Positions 7,292-14,314 are shown, counted from the stretch's first letter. The stretch: 21,450 nt of DNA from Gemmatimonadales bacterium UBA1120 (GCA_002313925.1 DCAZ01000086.1:1-21450), one strand, 5' to 3'. Notes: generated by a model not told the origin, from the sequence alone. A program made the numbers and translations.

Positions 7292-9043
7292 CTATCTGCT
7301 AGGGCTTGGTGGGGAGCGGCCGAGAGGCTTTATGCCCTTCATCTTTTTTCGCTCCTTGGCGATGTACATCTGCTGAGGAATCGTCGCAATATTCGCTGTC
7401 GCGTAGTAGAGGTTCAGCCCACTCGCGAGATTCATGAAGATGAATATCATGAACGGCGGCATGAGGTACATCATCATCTTCATTTGAGGATTCGGAGTAT
7501 CCATCGACTTATAGCTTACATACTGCATCAAGAACATCGATGCGCCGAGGAAGAAGGGTAGGACGTAGGTCGGGTCCTTCGTCGACAAATCAGGTAGCCA
7601 TAGGAAAGGCACACCACGTAACTCAATTGTGCTCTGGAATACGAAAAAGAACGCGATGAGCATCGGCCAAGGCAGAAGCATGGGGAGACATCCACCGAGC
7701 GGATTGAAGCCATGTTCCGTGTATAGTTTCTTCATCTCCTTCTGGAGTTTCTCTGGATTGTCCTTGTACTTCTCTTGGATTTCCTTAAGGAGAGGTTGGA
7801 CAGCCATATTTTTCAACTGAGACTTCATCGCTTTTTGGTTCAGCGGAAACAGCACTATACGCATGCCTACACCGAACAGAATCAGCACCCACCCGTACCC
7901 CAGATTCAAGTTTGCATGAACCCAAATGAGGATCTTTGTGATCAGTGAAACGAATGGCTTCAGGATTACTTGGAAAAACGACCAACCATAGGGATTCACA
8001 TTCTGCATATCCCAACCGACTGCACTCAGTATCTCGAAGTCCTGAGGCCCTAAAAAGAGCCTGTACGCGAAATCGCCCTCAGCTCCAACCACTTGAGCAG
8101 CAGTCACGTGGAACCCCACGGCACGACTGTTCTCCCTCCCCCAGAATGATCTGTAGACAAGAGTATCCACTTCAACGACCAGCCCCCCTAGATAACTCTC
8201 CTCCGTCGCGGCCTCATTGCTTTCGCCAGCAAGGATCGCCAAAAGGAAGAACTTGTTGCGAAGTGCCCCCCACAGCAGCGGCCCTTCCACAATCATCCGC
8301 TCTGCTTTACTCGTAAGTGTCTCGTCGATGCCCTCCTGCACATGGTTATACACATATCCTACCTCACGTGCTTCCATCGCAGAGTCCGCCTCAACAAAGG
8401 CCAGCCCGTCACCTAAGTCCGTCAAAAGCTGAGGGCGATCCACGCCTGAGGCTCTCCCTCTGACACGGATGGTGTACTCATCGGGACTAAACTCATACTC
8501 GGTCTCGAACCTGAATGCACTCGTAGGATGTTGGTACGTGAAGCGCAGTATCTGTGCGTCCGCACCGGCCTCTAGGGCGAGTCCGTCTTCCGGTTCAACA
8601 GTGAATGGCACCCTTGATAGGTCTAGGGTGTCGGATCCAACCACCAGCTTTTGCCCGAGATACCCGTCCGCTCCGTCTGGGATCAGATCGACGAGACCGT
8701 CCTGGTTTAGTGCCTCAAATTGGGACATTTCTGCTGCGTGCAGCCTAGCCCCGTAGTTGGAGAACTCGAACCGATAGAGTGGGCTGGATACGACGACCCT
8801 CTTCTCTTCCGGGAGCGCTTCGGCCTCTGCTGTTTCTGGCACCTCACTCGGCGATGGAGCAATTTCGGGCATCGTAGGAACTGGTTCAGCAGACGGCTCT
8901 GTTTCCGTGACCACCTCAGCTCCCGTAGCACTATCCGCTGAAACAGCTTCATCGGGGATAACGGGCGGAAACAGCACGTTCGTCATCATCATGACCAAGA
9001 ACATGAGTGATAATGCCAGGACAAAGCGGGCTTGGAAGTTCAT
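7292..9043 (-). CDS. yidC: Membrane protein insertase YidC
   Basis: YidC inserts and folds inner-membrane proteins, alone or with SecYEG. The 583-residue protein has a signal-anchor helix at about 5-26, an acidic Pro/Glu-rich linker (about 30-80), the large periplasmic P1 domain (about 85-335) and the C-terminal insertase core. The core begins with an amphipathic segment and the helix WVLILFGVGMRIVLFPLNQ, whose Arg is the hydrophilic-groove residue. It continues with the cytoplasmic coiled hairpin (KAMKSQLKNM... to KKLYTEHG), FNPLGGCLPMLLPWPMLIAFF and further helices, and ends in a short basic tail. The N-terminal anchor plus P1 domain is the Gram-negative form. The ATG overlaps the yidD stop by 4 bases, with GGAGAGGG just upstream. 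No jag/khpB gene follows. Confidence 0.98.
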   Translation of the reverse strand: MNFQARFVLALSLMFLVMMMTNVLFPPVIPDEAVSADSATGAEVVTETEPSAEPVPTMPEIAPSPSEVPETAEAEALPEEKRVVVSSPLYRFEFSNYGARLHAAEMSQFEALNQDGLVDLIPDGADGYLGQKLVVGSDTLDLSRVPFTVEPEDGLALEAGADAQILRFTYQHPTSAFRFETEYEFSPDEYTIRVRGRASGVDRPQLLTDLGDGLAFVEADSAMEAREVGYVYNHVQEGIDETLTSKAERMIVEGPLLWGALRNKFFLLAILAGESNEAATEESYLGGLVVEVDTLVYRSFWGRENSRAVGFHVTAAQVVGAEGDFAYRLFLGPQDFEILSAVGWDMQNVNPYGWSFFQVILKPFVSLITKILIWVHANLNLGYGWVLILFGVGMRIVLFPLNQKAMKSQLKNMAVQPLLKEIQEKYKDNPEKLQKEMKKLYTEHGFNPLGGCLPMLLPWPMLIAFFFVFQSTIELRGVPFLWLPDLSTKDPTYVLPFFLGASMFLMQYVSYKSMDTPNPQMKMMMYLMPPFMIFIFMNLASGLNLYYATANIATIPQQMYIAKERKKMKGIKPLGRSPPSPSR

Positions 9044-9306
9044 CTAACCCTCTCCGTAACACATGCTCTCTCGGCCGAATTCATTTCCACTCTCGGGGGC
9101 ACGGGATCAGGCCCGAAGTCACCCCAAGGATGGCAACGACCGATTCGGCGTACTGCAAGCCAGATACCCCTTGCGGCTCCATACAACTGAATCACTTCAA
9201 TCGCGTACTCAGAGCATGTGGGGACGAACCTGCAGGTCGGTGGCGTCCAAACCGATATTCCGCCTTGGTATCCCCGGATAATCGCAATCAGGATTCTTCT
9301 GAACAA
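9040..9306 (-). CDS. yidD: Membrane protein insertion efficiency factor YidD
   Basis: This 88-residue protein is YidD, a small membrane-associated factor that helps YidC-dependent insertion. It has an N-terminal amphipathic helix (RRILIAIIRGYQGGIS), the Cys-containing signature CRFVPTCSEYA at about 25-35 and RCHPWG near 57-62, all diagnostic. The start is a TTG at 9306, supported by the strong ribosome site GGAGGGG directly upstream and by alignment of the N-terminus with known YidD proteins. It overlaps the 3' end of rnpA by 19 bases and the yidC start by 4, so rnpA, yidD and yidC are probably translationally coupled. Confidence 0.95.
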   Translation of the reverse strand: MFRRILIAIIRGYQGGISVWTPPTCRFVPTCSEYAIEVIQLYGAARGIWLAVRRIGRCHPWGDFGPDPVPPRVEMNSAERACVTERVR

Positions 9307-9848
9307 AACCCCTCCACCGCTTCGTTTATTTCCCTCTCGAGCTCAGAAAAACTCGCCCTGTATGCTGAGCGCGTAGCCCGAATGAGCACGTCTCCTTCGC
9401 GACCCTGTGAGCTCAAGTGAGGGATTACCCGTCGCCGACCGATTTCGCGTAATCGCCTTTTAAGTCGGTTCCGGTCCACGATTCGTTGTCCATGTTTCGG
9501 TACAATCAGGCCGAACCGGGAAACCGACGCCTTAGGACTGGCGAAAAAGATCTCGAGATTCCCCGTACTCTCCCGTTTACCTTGCTGGAGGATCTCCTGG
9601 ATTTCATTGCTCCGCCGAATCCGAACACTTCTCGGGAAGTGTTCTGAGCGGTCCGCCCTGGCTGGTGCTACTTGCGACCGATCGAGACTACCAGTTGAGC
9701 GCGACCCCGCCTCCGACGACGATTGAGAGCCCTTCGGCCGCCGCGAGTTTTCATCCGTGCGCGGAATCCATGTGTGTTGACTCTTTTGCGATTCCGCGGC
9801 TTGTATGTCGGCTTCATCGGGAGTAGGCCAATCCATTATATCTTGCAT
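9288..9848 (-). CDS. rnpA: RNase P protein component, N-terminally extended over rpmH
   Basis: RnpA is the protein subunit of RNase P, which matures tRNA 5' ends. The normal domain spans only the last ~118 residues: FPRSVRIRRSNEIQEILQQG, then FGLIVPKHG and the RNA-binding RNRLKRRLREIGRR helix. The open frame begins at an ATG at 9905, but between the ATG at 9836 and the core domain (from about 9642) it has no in-frame ATG, GTG or TTG. Translation must therefore start upstream of rpmH, giving about 60-80 extra hydrophilic residues. I chose the ATG at 9848 because a candidate promoter (9866-9895) would leave the ATG at 9905 untranscribed; the ATG at 9836 is equally possible. The extension is low-complexity, rich in Ser, Arg and Gln, and overlaps all of rpmH in another frame. 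Confidence 0.9.
   Translation of the reverse strand: MQDIMDWPTPDEADIQAAESQKSQHTWIPRTDENSRRPKGSQSSSEAGSRSTGSLDRSQVAPARADRSEHFPRSVRIRRSNEIQEILQQGKRESTGNLEIFFASPKASVSRFGLIVPKHGQRIVDRNRLKRRLREIGRRRVIPHLSSQGREGDVLIRATRSAYRASFSELEREINEAVEGFCSEES
9668..9817 (-). CDS. rpmH: Ribosomal protein bL34, nested inside rnpA
   Basis: A 49-residue reading frame from the ATG at 9817 to the TAG at 9668-9670 encodes bL34. It begins MKPTYKPRNRKRVNTHGF, continues RARMKTRGGRRALNRRRRRG and ends RAQLVVSIGRK. This is the family consensus throughout: the T-Y/F-[KQ]-P start, THGFRARM, T-GGR-L-RRR-KGR-L and a final hydrophobic stretch. It is a core component of the large subunit. It lies entirely within the 5' part of the rnpA frame, shifted by one base, with its stop about 26 bases before the RnpA core domain. 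Ribosome-site complementarity before the ATG is weak (GGATTGG at 10-16 bases). The gene is easily missed because it is short and lies under the longer rnpA frame. Confidence 0.96.
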   Translation of the reverse strand: MKPTYKPRNRKRVNTHGFRARMKTRGGRRALNRRRRRGRAQLVVSIGRK

Positions 9849-9865
9849 CCAGAAACGAGCTGAAA

Positions 9866-9895
9866 AAGATAGCCGAGCCAGCGAGAAAGCGTCAA
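9866..9895 (-). promoter_or_regulatory. Candidate promoter for the rpmH/rnpA operon
   Basis: On the minus strand TTGACG (9895-9890) and TATCTT (9871-9866) are separated by 18 bases, a fair sigma-70-type pair. Transcription would begin near 9859, just before the ATGs at 9848 and 9836 (rnpA) and 9817 (rpmH). A second -10-like TATAAT at 9840-9835 overlaps the 9836 ATG but lacks a convincing -35. Confidence 0.45.
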
Positions 9896-9905
9896 CGGTG
9901 ACCAT

Positions 9906-10108
9906 CTTCAGCCCCGCACGAATACCCTAAGACGGCCCGAGAATGTAGAAGTTTGATTTTTAGAGATTCGCTTGGTAGGTTCGGCGCCCCGGGTCGGCCA
10001 ACCCCACCCGTCAGTATCACCTTCGAATGATGCAGGTCCGTCGTACTCCATGCCGCCAGTCTCTAGCTATTCCTCACCCTGGATCCCCCCCGCTGACGAA
10101 GAGACATC
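9906..10108. other. Intergenic region upstream of dnaA
   Basis: This gap between the divergent rnpA frame and dnaA contains no recognisable DnaA box, so it does not look like the origin itself. A possible plus-strand dnaA promoter is TTGATT (9953-9958), 17 bases, TAGGTT (9976-9981), which is weak. The rest is GC-rich with C-runs and shows no RNA gene. Confidence 0.4.
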
Positions 10109-11506
10109 GTGGAATTGACTGCCCCTGAATTATGGAGTCGGATCCGAGAGTCAGTTCAAGCCTCTGTTCCTGAGCAGAGTTATCTGACATGGGTTAAGCC
10201 CGCTGTAGCCGTCGCTTTCACTTCAAATGAGCTGCACCTTGAGGTGCCTTCGCGTTTCCATGTCGAGTGGCTCGAGGACAAGTTTGGACCTGCCCTGTCC
10301 ACATCTTCAGAAGCAATCCTCGGCAGGCCTATCAAGATCACAGTCACTTGTTCTGCTACGGTCTCATCAGCCCCAGTCGCTTCGATCGATCTTACTGCTC
10401 CGCTGATTGAGGACGCTGCTGACCGGGATATCCCTTCCGCTGCGTCCGGCTCCAGGACCGTACCCTTGCTTAATGACCGTTACACTTTCGAGCGGTTCGT
10501 GGTTGGGGCTGATAACCAACTCGCTGCAGCCGCTGCTAGAGCAGTAGCTAATCGGCCCGCTAAAACGTACAACCCTTTATTCCTTTACGGAGGCGTCGGG
10601 TTAGGAAAGACACACCTAATGCATGCCATCGGACACCACATGGGGAGCGAGAAACCCCAGGGGAGTGTCTGTTATGTCTCGTCGGAACAGTTCATGAACG
10701 AGCTGGTCGCGTCTATCCAGCAGGGGACAACCGCAGCATTTAGAAGGCAGTATCGGGAGATGGATCTACTGCTCGTAGACGACATCCATTTCCTAGAAGG
10801 GAAAGAGCGGACACAGGAAGAGTTCTTCCACACATTCAATGCGCTCTATGACGCCCAACGCCAAATTGTCCTAACAAGTGACCGGCCACCTAAAGACCTC
10901 TCAGGCCTCGAGAACCGACTTGTATCCCGTTTTGAGTGGGGTCTGGTTGTGGACGTGAAGCCACCGGACTACGAAACCCGAATGGCCATCCTACAGAAGA
11001 AAGCAGCCGATGACGGGTTCAGTCTAGACTCAGAGGTGATCGAGTTCATTGCCCACTCATGTACCGCCTCGGTACGTGAGCTTGAGGGCGCGGTAATTAA
11101 GCTTTTGGCGTACTCTTCACTGACCAACCAGGAAATTACTCCCGACTTAGCTAGAGCAGCATTCCGGGGTGCCCTGGGGCAACAACGAGAAAGGGGGCCT
11201 GTTCTTTCTCCAGAAAGAATTAGGGAAATTGTTGCTCGTAGGTGGAGGGTTCGTGCCGATGCCCTTGCCTCTAAAAGGCGCACAAAAGATTTAACCGTCC
11301 CCCGACAAGTCGCTATGTTCCTTATCAAAGAAGCCTTCGATCTGTCGCTCGTCCGGATTGGAGAATTCTTCGGAGGAAGAGACCACTCGACTGTGATTCA
11401 CTCCATACGAAAGGTTGAGGAAGAGATGGAACGGGATCCGGTATTTAGGGAATTGGTACACGCTGCGAGAGAAGACTTCACAGGTACAGATAGCGCTCCT
11501 GGCTAA
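10109..11506 (+). CDS. dnaA: Chromosomal replication initiator DnaA
   Basis: DnaA binds DnaA boxes at oriC as an ATP-bound oligomer and melts the origin. The 465-residue protein has domain I (1-80, with WSRIRESVQ and YLTWVKP), a short variable domain II (about 85-120), the AAA+ domain III (about 121-345) and the DNA-binding domain IV. Walker A is GGVGLGKT at 161-168 and Walker B is LLVDDIHF at about 221-228; sensor and Arg-finger segments follow (LTSDRPP, LENRLVSRFEWG). Domain IV ends with the signature FGGRDHSTVIHS. Domain II is very short. The GTG start at 10109 gives the usual N-terminus (ELTAPELW). The gene points towards oriC, and its stop codon is the first part of an inverted repeat of DnaA boxes. 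Confidence 0.98.
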   Translation: MELTAPELWSRIRESVQASVPEQSYLTWVKPAVAVAFTSNELHLEVPSRFHVEWLEDKFGPALSTSSEAILGRPIKITVTCSATVSSAPVASIDLTAPLIEDAADRDIPSAASGSRTVPLLNDRYTFERFVVGADNQLAAAAARAVANRPAKTYNPLFLYGGVGLGKTHLMHAIGHHMGSEKPQGSVCYVSSEQFMNELVASIQQGTTAAFRRQYREMDLLLVDDIHFLEGKERTQEEFFHTFNALYDAQRQIVLTSDRPPKDLSGLENRLVSRFEWGLVVDVKPPDYETRMAILQKKAADDGFSLDSEVIEFIAHSCTASVRELEGAVIKLLAYSSLTNQEITPDLARAAFRGALGQQRERGPVLSPERIREIVARRWRVRADALASKRRTKDLTVPRQVAMFLIKEAFDLSLVRIGEFFGGRDHSTVIHSIRKVEEEMERDPVFRELVHAAREDFTGTDSAPG

Positions 11507-11549
11507 GGTGTGGATAACTCGTGGATAAATTACGCTTTATCCACACCTT
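11505..11549. repeat. 13-bp inverted repeat carrying two perfect DnaA boxes
   Basis: AAGGTGTGGATAA (11505-11517) is repeated in perfect inverted form as TTATCCACACCTT (11537-11549). The 19-base spacer holds a third, near-perfect box. The left arm shares two bases with the dnaA stop codon, and the right arm runs into a T-rich tract (T6 at 11552-11557). As RNA this could be a terminator for dnaA; as DNA it is a symmetric DnaA platform. Confidence 0.85.
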
Positions 11550-11683
11550 TATTTTTTCCTTGATTTTTGTGGAGACTTAGTGAAAAAACTCTACACTTTT
11601 CCACTTAGGAATATATCAAGGTAAACAGTTATAGAACCTACTAGATTGGGATGTTCTTGTTTCTTTCTTCCACACTTCCACAC

Positions 11684-11698
11684 CTACTACTACTACTA
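11684..11698 (+). promoter_or_regulatory. DnaA-trio element (five CTA triplets)
   Basis: Five tandem CTA triplets read as 3'-GAT-5' repeats on the other strand, the published DnaA-trio consensus that binds single-stranded DNA through DnaA. They start two bases after two overlapping DnaA-box-like sequences (11666-11682, TCTTCCACACTTCCACA) and are followed by TTTTTCTTTAATAAAG. The melting region is therefore predicted to lie at about 11684-11730, near dnaN. Confidence 0.75.
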
Positions 11699-11725
11699 TG
11701 TTTTTCTTTAATAAAGAGACATAGT
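11695..11725. repeat. AT-rich imperfect hairpin next to the DnaA-trios
   Basis: ACTATG (11695-11700) pairs with CATAGT (11720-11725), and inside it TCTTTA-A-TAAAGA (11705-11717) pairs as a second stem, with 4- and 2-base bulges. It overlaps the last DnaA-trio and covers the presumed unwinding element. It might instead be a structure in the dnaN leader. Confidence 0.5.
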
Positions 11726-11773
11726 ATCTAAGCACTGTTGAAAACTACTCGGTCCGCTTCAGGAACCGCCTAA

Positions 11774-12880
11774 ATGAACTTCACGATTACCCGACAAAAC
11801 CTCCACAATGGCCTAGCCGCGGTATCCGCAAGTATTCCATCTAAAACCACACTCCCGGTTTTATCGAACATCCTTTTTCAGGCTGAAAACGGATGTGTTT
11901 GGATGAGCGGTACGGACTTAGATGTAGCAGTTCGAATCAAAGTTCTAGCTGATGTGAGAGAAGATGGTAGCTTGACTGCTCCCGGTAAGAAGCTTCAAGA
12001 AATCACAAAGGAATTACCAGATCAGCCAGTCGAAGTATCTACGATAGGAACTCAGATTGAACTCAAAAGCGGCAGGGGTAAGTTCAAGTTAAATGGTCTC
12101 CCATCTGACGAATTTCCTTCGCTGCCAGAAGTAGATTTTGAAGGAGCTTGGAGTGTAACAGGAACGGATGTAAACCGTCTGATTCATCACACATCCTTCG
12201 CAGTTTCTAATGAAGAGAGTAGACCGATACTCAACGGAGTCTTATGGGAACTCCGTGATGGGGCGATGAGGATGGTTTCAACGAATGGTCATCGCCTAGC
12301 ACGTATGGGTGTTCCTGCAGAATCTGGGGACACTTCTTCAGCTGACTTTATAGTACCACCAGGAGCTCTTCAGCAGGTACAACGTCTTTTTAAGAAAGAC
12401 GAGTTACTAGAAGTGGCGCGAAGCGGAAACCACTTAGGCTTTAGAGCTGGAACTGCTGAGGTATATACGAGGTTGATTGAAGGGACTTACCCAAATTATG
12501 AGGCGGTTATACCGCGTGATAACGATAAAGTAGCGACTGTCGATAAAAAGGCCCTGGAGTCAGCGGTACGAAGAATGGCGGTAGTAGCATCTGACCAGAC
12601 ACACAGAATACGACTAAAATTCGAATCGAATAGACTCCACTTAAATGTTCTCACTCCTGATCTTGGAGAAGGTCAAGATGAGCTCGAAGTCGGCTATGAA
12701 GGGGAAGAGATAGAGATAGGGTTTAACGCAAATTACCTTCTCGAAGTACTTCGCTACATGCCTACAGATGAAGTAGATATAGCCTTCAAGGCACCTGAAA
12801 GAGCTGTGACGATAGAGCCTTCAGGGTCAGAGAACTTGGACTATCTATGTCTAGTAATGCCCCTGAGGTTACTAGACTAA
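11774..12880 (+). CDS. dnaN: DNA polymerase III sliding clamp (beta subunit)
   Basis: DnaN is the ring-shaped processivity clamp of the replicative polymerase. The 368-residue length is typical, and the three clamp domains can be followed. The N-terminus MNFTITRQNLHNGLAAVSA leads to KTTLPVLSNILF and the SGTDLDVAV strand. Domain 2 contains RPILNGVLWE and STNGHRLA, and domain 3 contains YEGEEIEIGFNANYLLEVL. The C-terminus ends YLCLVMPLRL, the conserved [VM]MP[ML]R[LV] element that lines the partner-binding pocket. AGGAA at 11761-11765 lies 8 bases before the ATG. It follows oriC directly, and pyrE converges on it. I see no convincing terminator in the 68-base gap after it. Confidence 0.98.
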   Translation: MNFTITRQNLHNGLAAVSASIPSKTTLPVLSNILFQAENGCVWMSGTDLDVAVRIKVLADVREDGSLTAPGKKLQEITKELPDQPVEVSTIGTQIELKSGRGKFKLNGLPSDEFPSLPEVDFEGAWSVTGTDVNRLIHHTSFAVSNEESRPILNGVLWELRDGAMRMVSTNGHRLARMGVPAESGDTSSADFIVPPGALQQVQRLFKKDELLEVARSGNHLGFRAGTAEVYTRLIEGTYPNYEAVIPRDNDKVATVDKKALESAVRRMAVVASDQTHRIRLKFESNRLHLNVLTPDLGEGQDELEVGYEGEEIEIGFNANYLLEVLRYMPTDEVDIAFKAPERAVTIEPSGSENLDYLCLVMPLRLLD

Positions 12881-12948
12881 ACCGGACGGGGTTGGTTGTT
12901 TAACCGAAGAAAACACCTTTCTCCACCTTCCAATAATCTATTCTCTTA

Positions 12949-13506
12949 TTACGGATGGTTCTCCTCTAGTAATTCTTGCACAGAGAAGATCGAGAGCAGC
13001 GGGAGACCGACTTCACGGAAGAGATCTTCAGCGTTATCTGAGCGGTCTACTAGCGCCAAAACACCGACCATGGTTACTCCGTGCTCACGCAGGGCCTCTA
13101 CTGCCGAGAGAGTGCTTTTGCCGGTTGTTAGGGTGTCTTCAATAACAAGGCAACGAGAAGATGAGTCTAGCCCGCCCTCTATGCGATTTCCGGTACCGTG
13201 GTGTTTAGCTTCCTTCCGGACAGAGAATCCATCCAAAGGGTGGCCCTCTAGGTAGCTGCGGTGAGCGATGGCATATGAGATGGGGTCAGCCCCCATTGTG
13301 AGGCCACCTAAATGTGTAGGCTCAAGACCACTCTTTCTGACCATCTCGTAGCCCACCTGACCAACTAGCACCTGGCCTTCAGCGCTCATGGTTGTACGGC
13401 GTGCATCGATGTAATAGGTGGAGCTGGCTCCGCTCGAGAGCGTAAAGTTACCGAAACGCACAGAGCGCTCTAACAACAAGTGCTTCAACTGATCTCTATG
13501 GGTCAT
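12949..13506 (-). CDS. pyrE: Orotate phosphoribosyltransferase
   Basis: PyrE joins orotate to PRPP to form orotidine monophosphate in pyrimidine synthesis. From the ATG at 13506 the protein has 185 residues. RFGNFTLSSGASSTYYIDAR at about 17-36 is the orotate-site region, RKEAKHHGTG at 98-107 is the flexible catalytic loop with its lysines, and VIEDTLTTGKST at 121-132 is the PRPP-binding motif. The frame is open upstream to an ATG at 13611, but that start would add 35 residues with no family match and overlap the preceding gene by 43 bases. A GTG at 13515 is another possible start, with AAGG about 10 bases upstream. It is the last gene of a thioesterase-PPTase-pyrE run; the link is probably only co-transcription. 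Confidence 0.93.
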   Translation of the reverse strand: MTHRDQLKHLLLERSVRFGNFTLSSGASSTYYIDARRTTMSAEGQVLVGQVGYEMVRKSGLEPTHLGGLTMGADPISYAIAHRSYLEGHPLDGFSVRKEAKHHGTGNRIEGGLDSSSRCLVIEDTLTTGKSTLSAVEALREHGVTMVGVLALVDRSDNAEDLFREVGLPLLSIFSVQELLEENHP

Positions 13507-13568
13507 CGCCGGCACAGTGTCTTGGCCTTCACTCGGACGCAAGTCTTCATTGCCTTCTCCTATTCTCT

Positions 13569-14309
13569 TCAATCGTTGCCCATTACAAGAAACGCCCAGC
13601 CAATCCAGCATCCATGATGTGAGATTGAGATATCTATACCGCTTGGCTTGCCGTCCAAAAGTAGTAGGGGGTGGCTTCGGCCAGTTGGACTCCGGGGGCG
13701 AAGAACCTGGAGGTGGTCTTGGGCCACATTAATCGTGTTTGCTATAGATGCCTTTAATCGAATCCGGACCGCTGCCGACTCTCTAGAGTGGACTCCAGCT
13801 CGTTCCTCTGCGGTCAATTCTTCGAGCAGCTCGGGATACGAGGCAGACCATGGAGCACCGGGTTCGTCAAGTCGGGCAAGGTCATGATATAGCTCGGCTG
13901 GTGGAGCCCCTTTAATCGGTTCATTCAGATGGCCTGTCCAGGCGAAGGCGTGAAGCACGCCTTCTGAAAGATCTACAGACACAGGTACCGAGAGCTCTTC
14001 ATAGACAACATTTCCAGCTCTGATACTCGGACTTCCTTCCTGAATCATCCTGGTCCATGACACTTCAAAAGCAGAGTGAATAAATGCTGGAGGAGTACGG
14101 AGAACCTTAGAGAGGGCCTTAAAAGCTGCCTCCTTACAGGCCCAAAGACACCAGAGTTCAATATCAGATTCCCCTGCCCTAGCGACTACGGCTTGTTCAG
14201 ATTTTGTGAAAACACGCTTCAGAAACCGATGGTTTTCCAGTTTTCCATGGAGGTTAGAATTTTCAAGGTCTACAACGTCGTTGCCGATCCAGCTCACCAC
14301 AGAACTCAC
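13569..14309 (-). CDS. 4'-phosphopantetheinyl transferase family protein
   Basis: The family moves phosphopantetheine from coenzyme A onto a serine of acyl or peptidyl carrier proteins. The 246-residue protein begins with WIGNDVVDLE (7-16), whose Asp11 matches the metal ligand. It then has RFLKRVFTKSEQ (28-39) and WACKEAAFKAL (56-66), the W-x-x-K-E-A-x-x-K catalytic motif. Near the C-terminus SISHHGCWIGWAF (228-240) matches the SLSH motif that ends AcpS. The order follows AcpS, but the length is about twice as great, and the second half has LTAEERA and RLKASIA at matching places. It may therefore be an AcpS-type pseudo-dimer. The start is a GTG, 5 bases after the thioesterase stop. Its carrier-protein substrate is not in the window. 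Confidence 0.85.
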   Translation of the reverse strand: MSSVVSWIGNDVVDLENSNLHGKLENHRFLKRVFTKSEQAVVARAGESDIELWCLWACKEAAFKALSKVLRTPPAFIHSAFEVSWTRMIQEGSPSIRAGNVVYEELSVPVSVDLSEGVLHAFAWTGHLNEPIKGAPPAELYHDLARLDEPGAPWSASYPELLEELTAEERAGVHSRESAAVRIRLKASIANTINVAQDHLQVLRPRSPTGRSHPLLLLDGKPSGIDISISHHGCWIGWAFLVMGND

Positions 14310-14314
14310 AGTCG

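Larger units (their letters stand above)
11504..11773. other. oriC: Origin of replication oriC (dnaA-dnaN intergenic region)
   Basis: The gap between dnaA and dnaN is AT-rich against GC-richer flanks and holds a cluster of DnaA-box-like sites. Perfect sites are TGTGGATAA at 11509-11517 (minus) and TTATCCACA at 11537-11545 (plus). CGTGGATAA at 11520-11528 has one mismatch. Sites with two mismatches are at 11568-11576, 11597-11605 and 11666-11674, and one with three is at 11674-11682. AT-rich tracts lie at 11548-11570 and 11701-11717. The last two boxes lead straight into five CTA triplets. The order of boxes, triplets and AT-rich DNA matches the basal unwinding system described for Bacillus subtilis. 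Flanking dnaA/dnaN and the nearby parS support the call. Confidence 0.93.

Noticed and set aside
9849..9905. rnpA start at the ATG at 9905
   Set aside because: The best promoter pair (9866-9895) lies inside this stretch, so a transcript from it would not contain that ATG. It remains possible if transcription begins further upstream.
9906..10108. Origin of replication upstream of dnaA
   Set aside because: No DnaA box with two or fewer mismatches was found there, while the dnaA-dnaN gap has several.
10969..11328. 119-residue minus-strand frame inside dnaA
   Set aside because: It is a shadow of the well-conserved dnaA AAA+ and DNA-binding domains and resembles no family.
12881..12948. Terminator between the convergent dnaN and pyrE genes
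   Set aside because: The only stem is GGTT-gttt-AACC (4 bp) with no T-run.
13507..13611. Longer pyrE starting at 13611
   Set aside because: The extra 35 residues match nothing in the family, overlap the phosphopantetheinyl transferase gene and lack a ribosome site; ATG 13506 (or GTG 13515) fits better.
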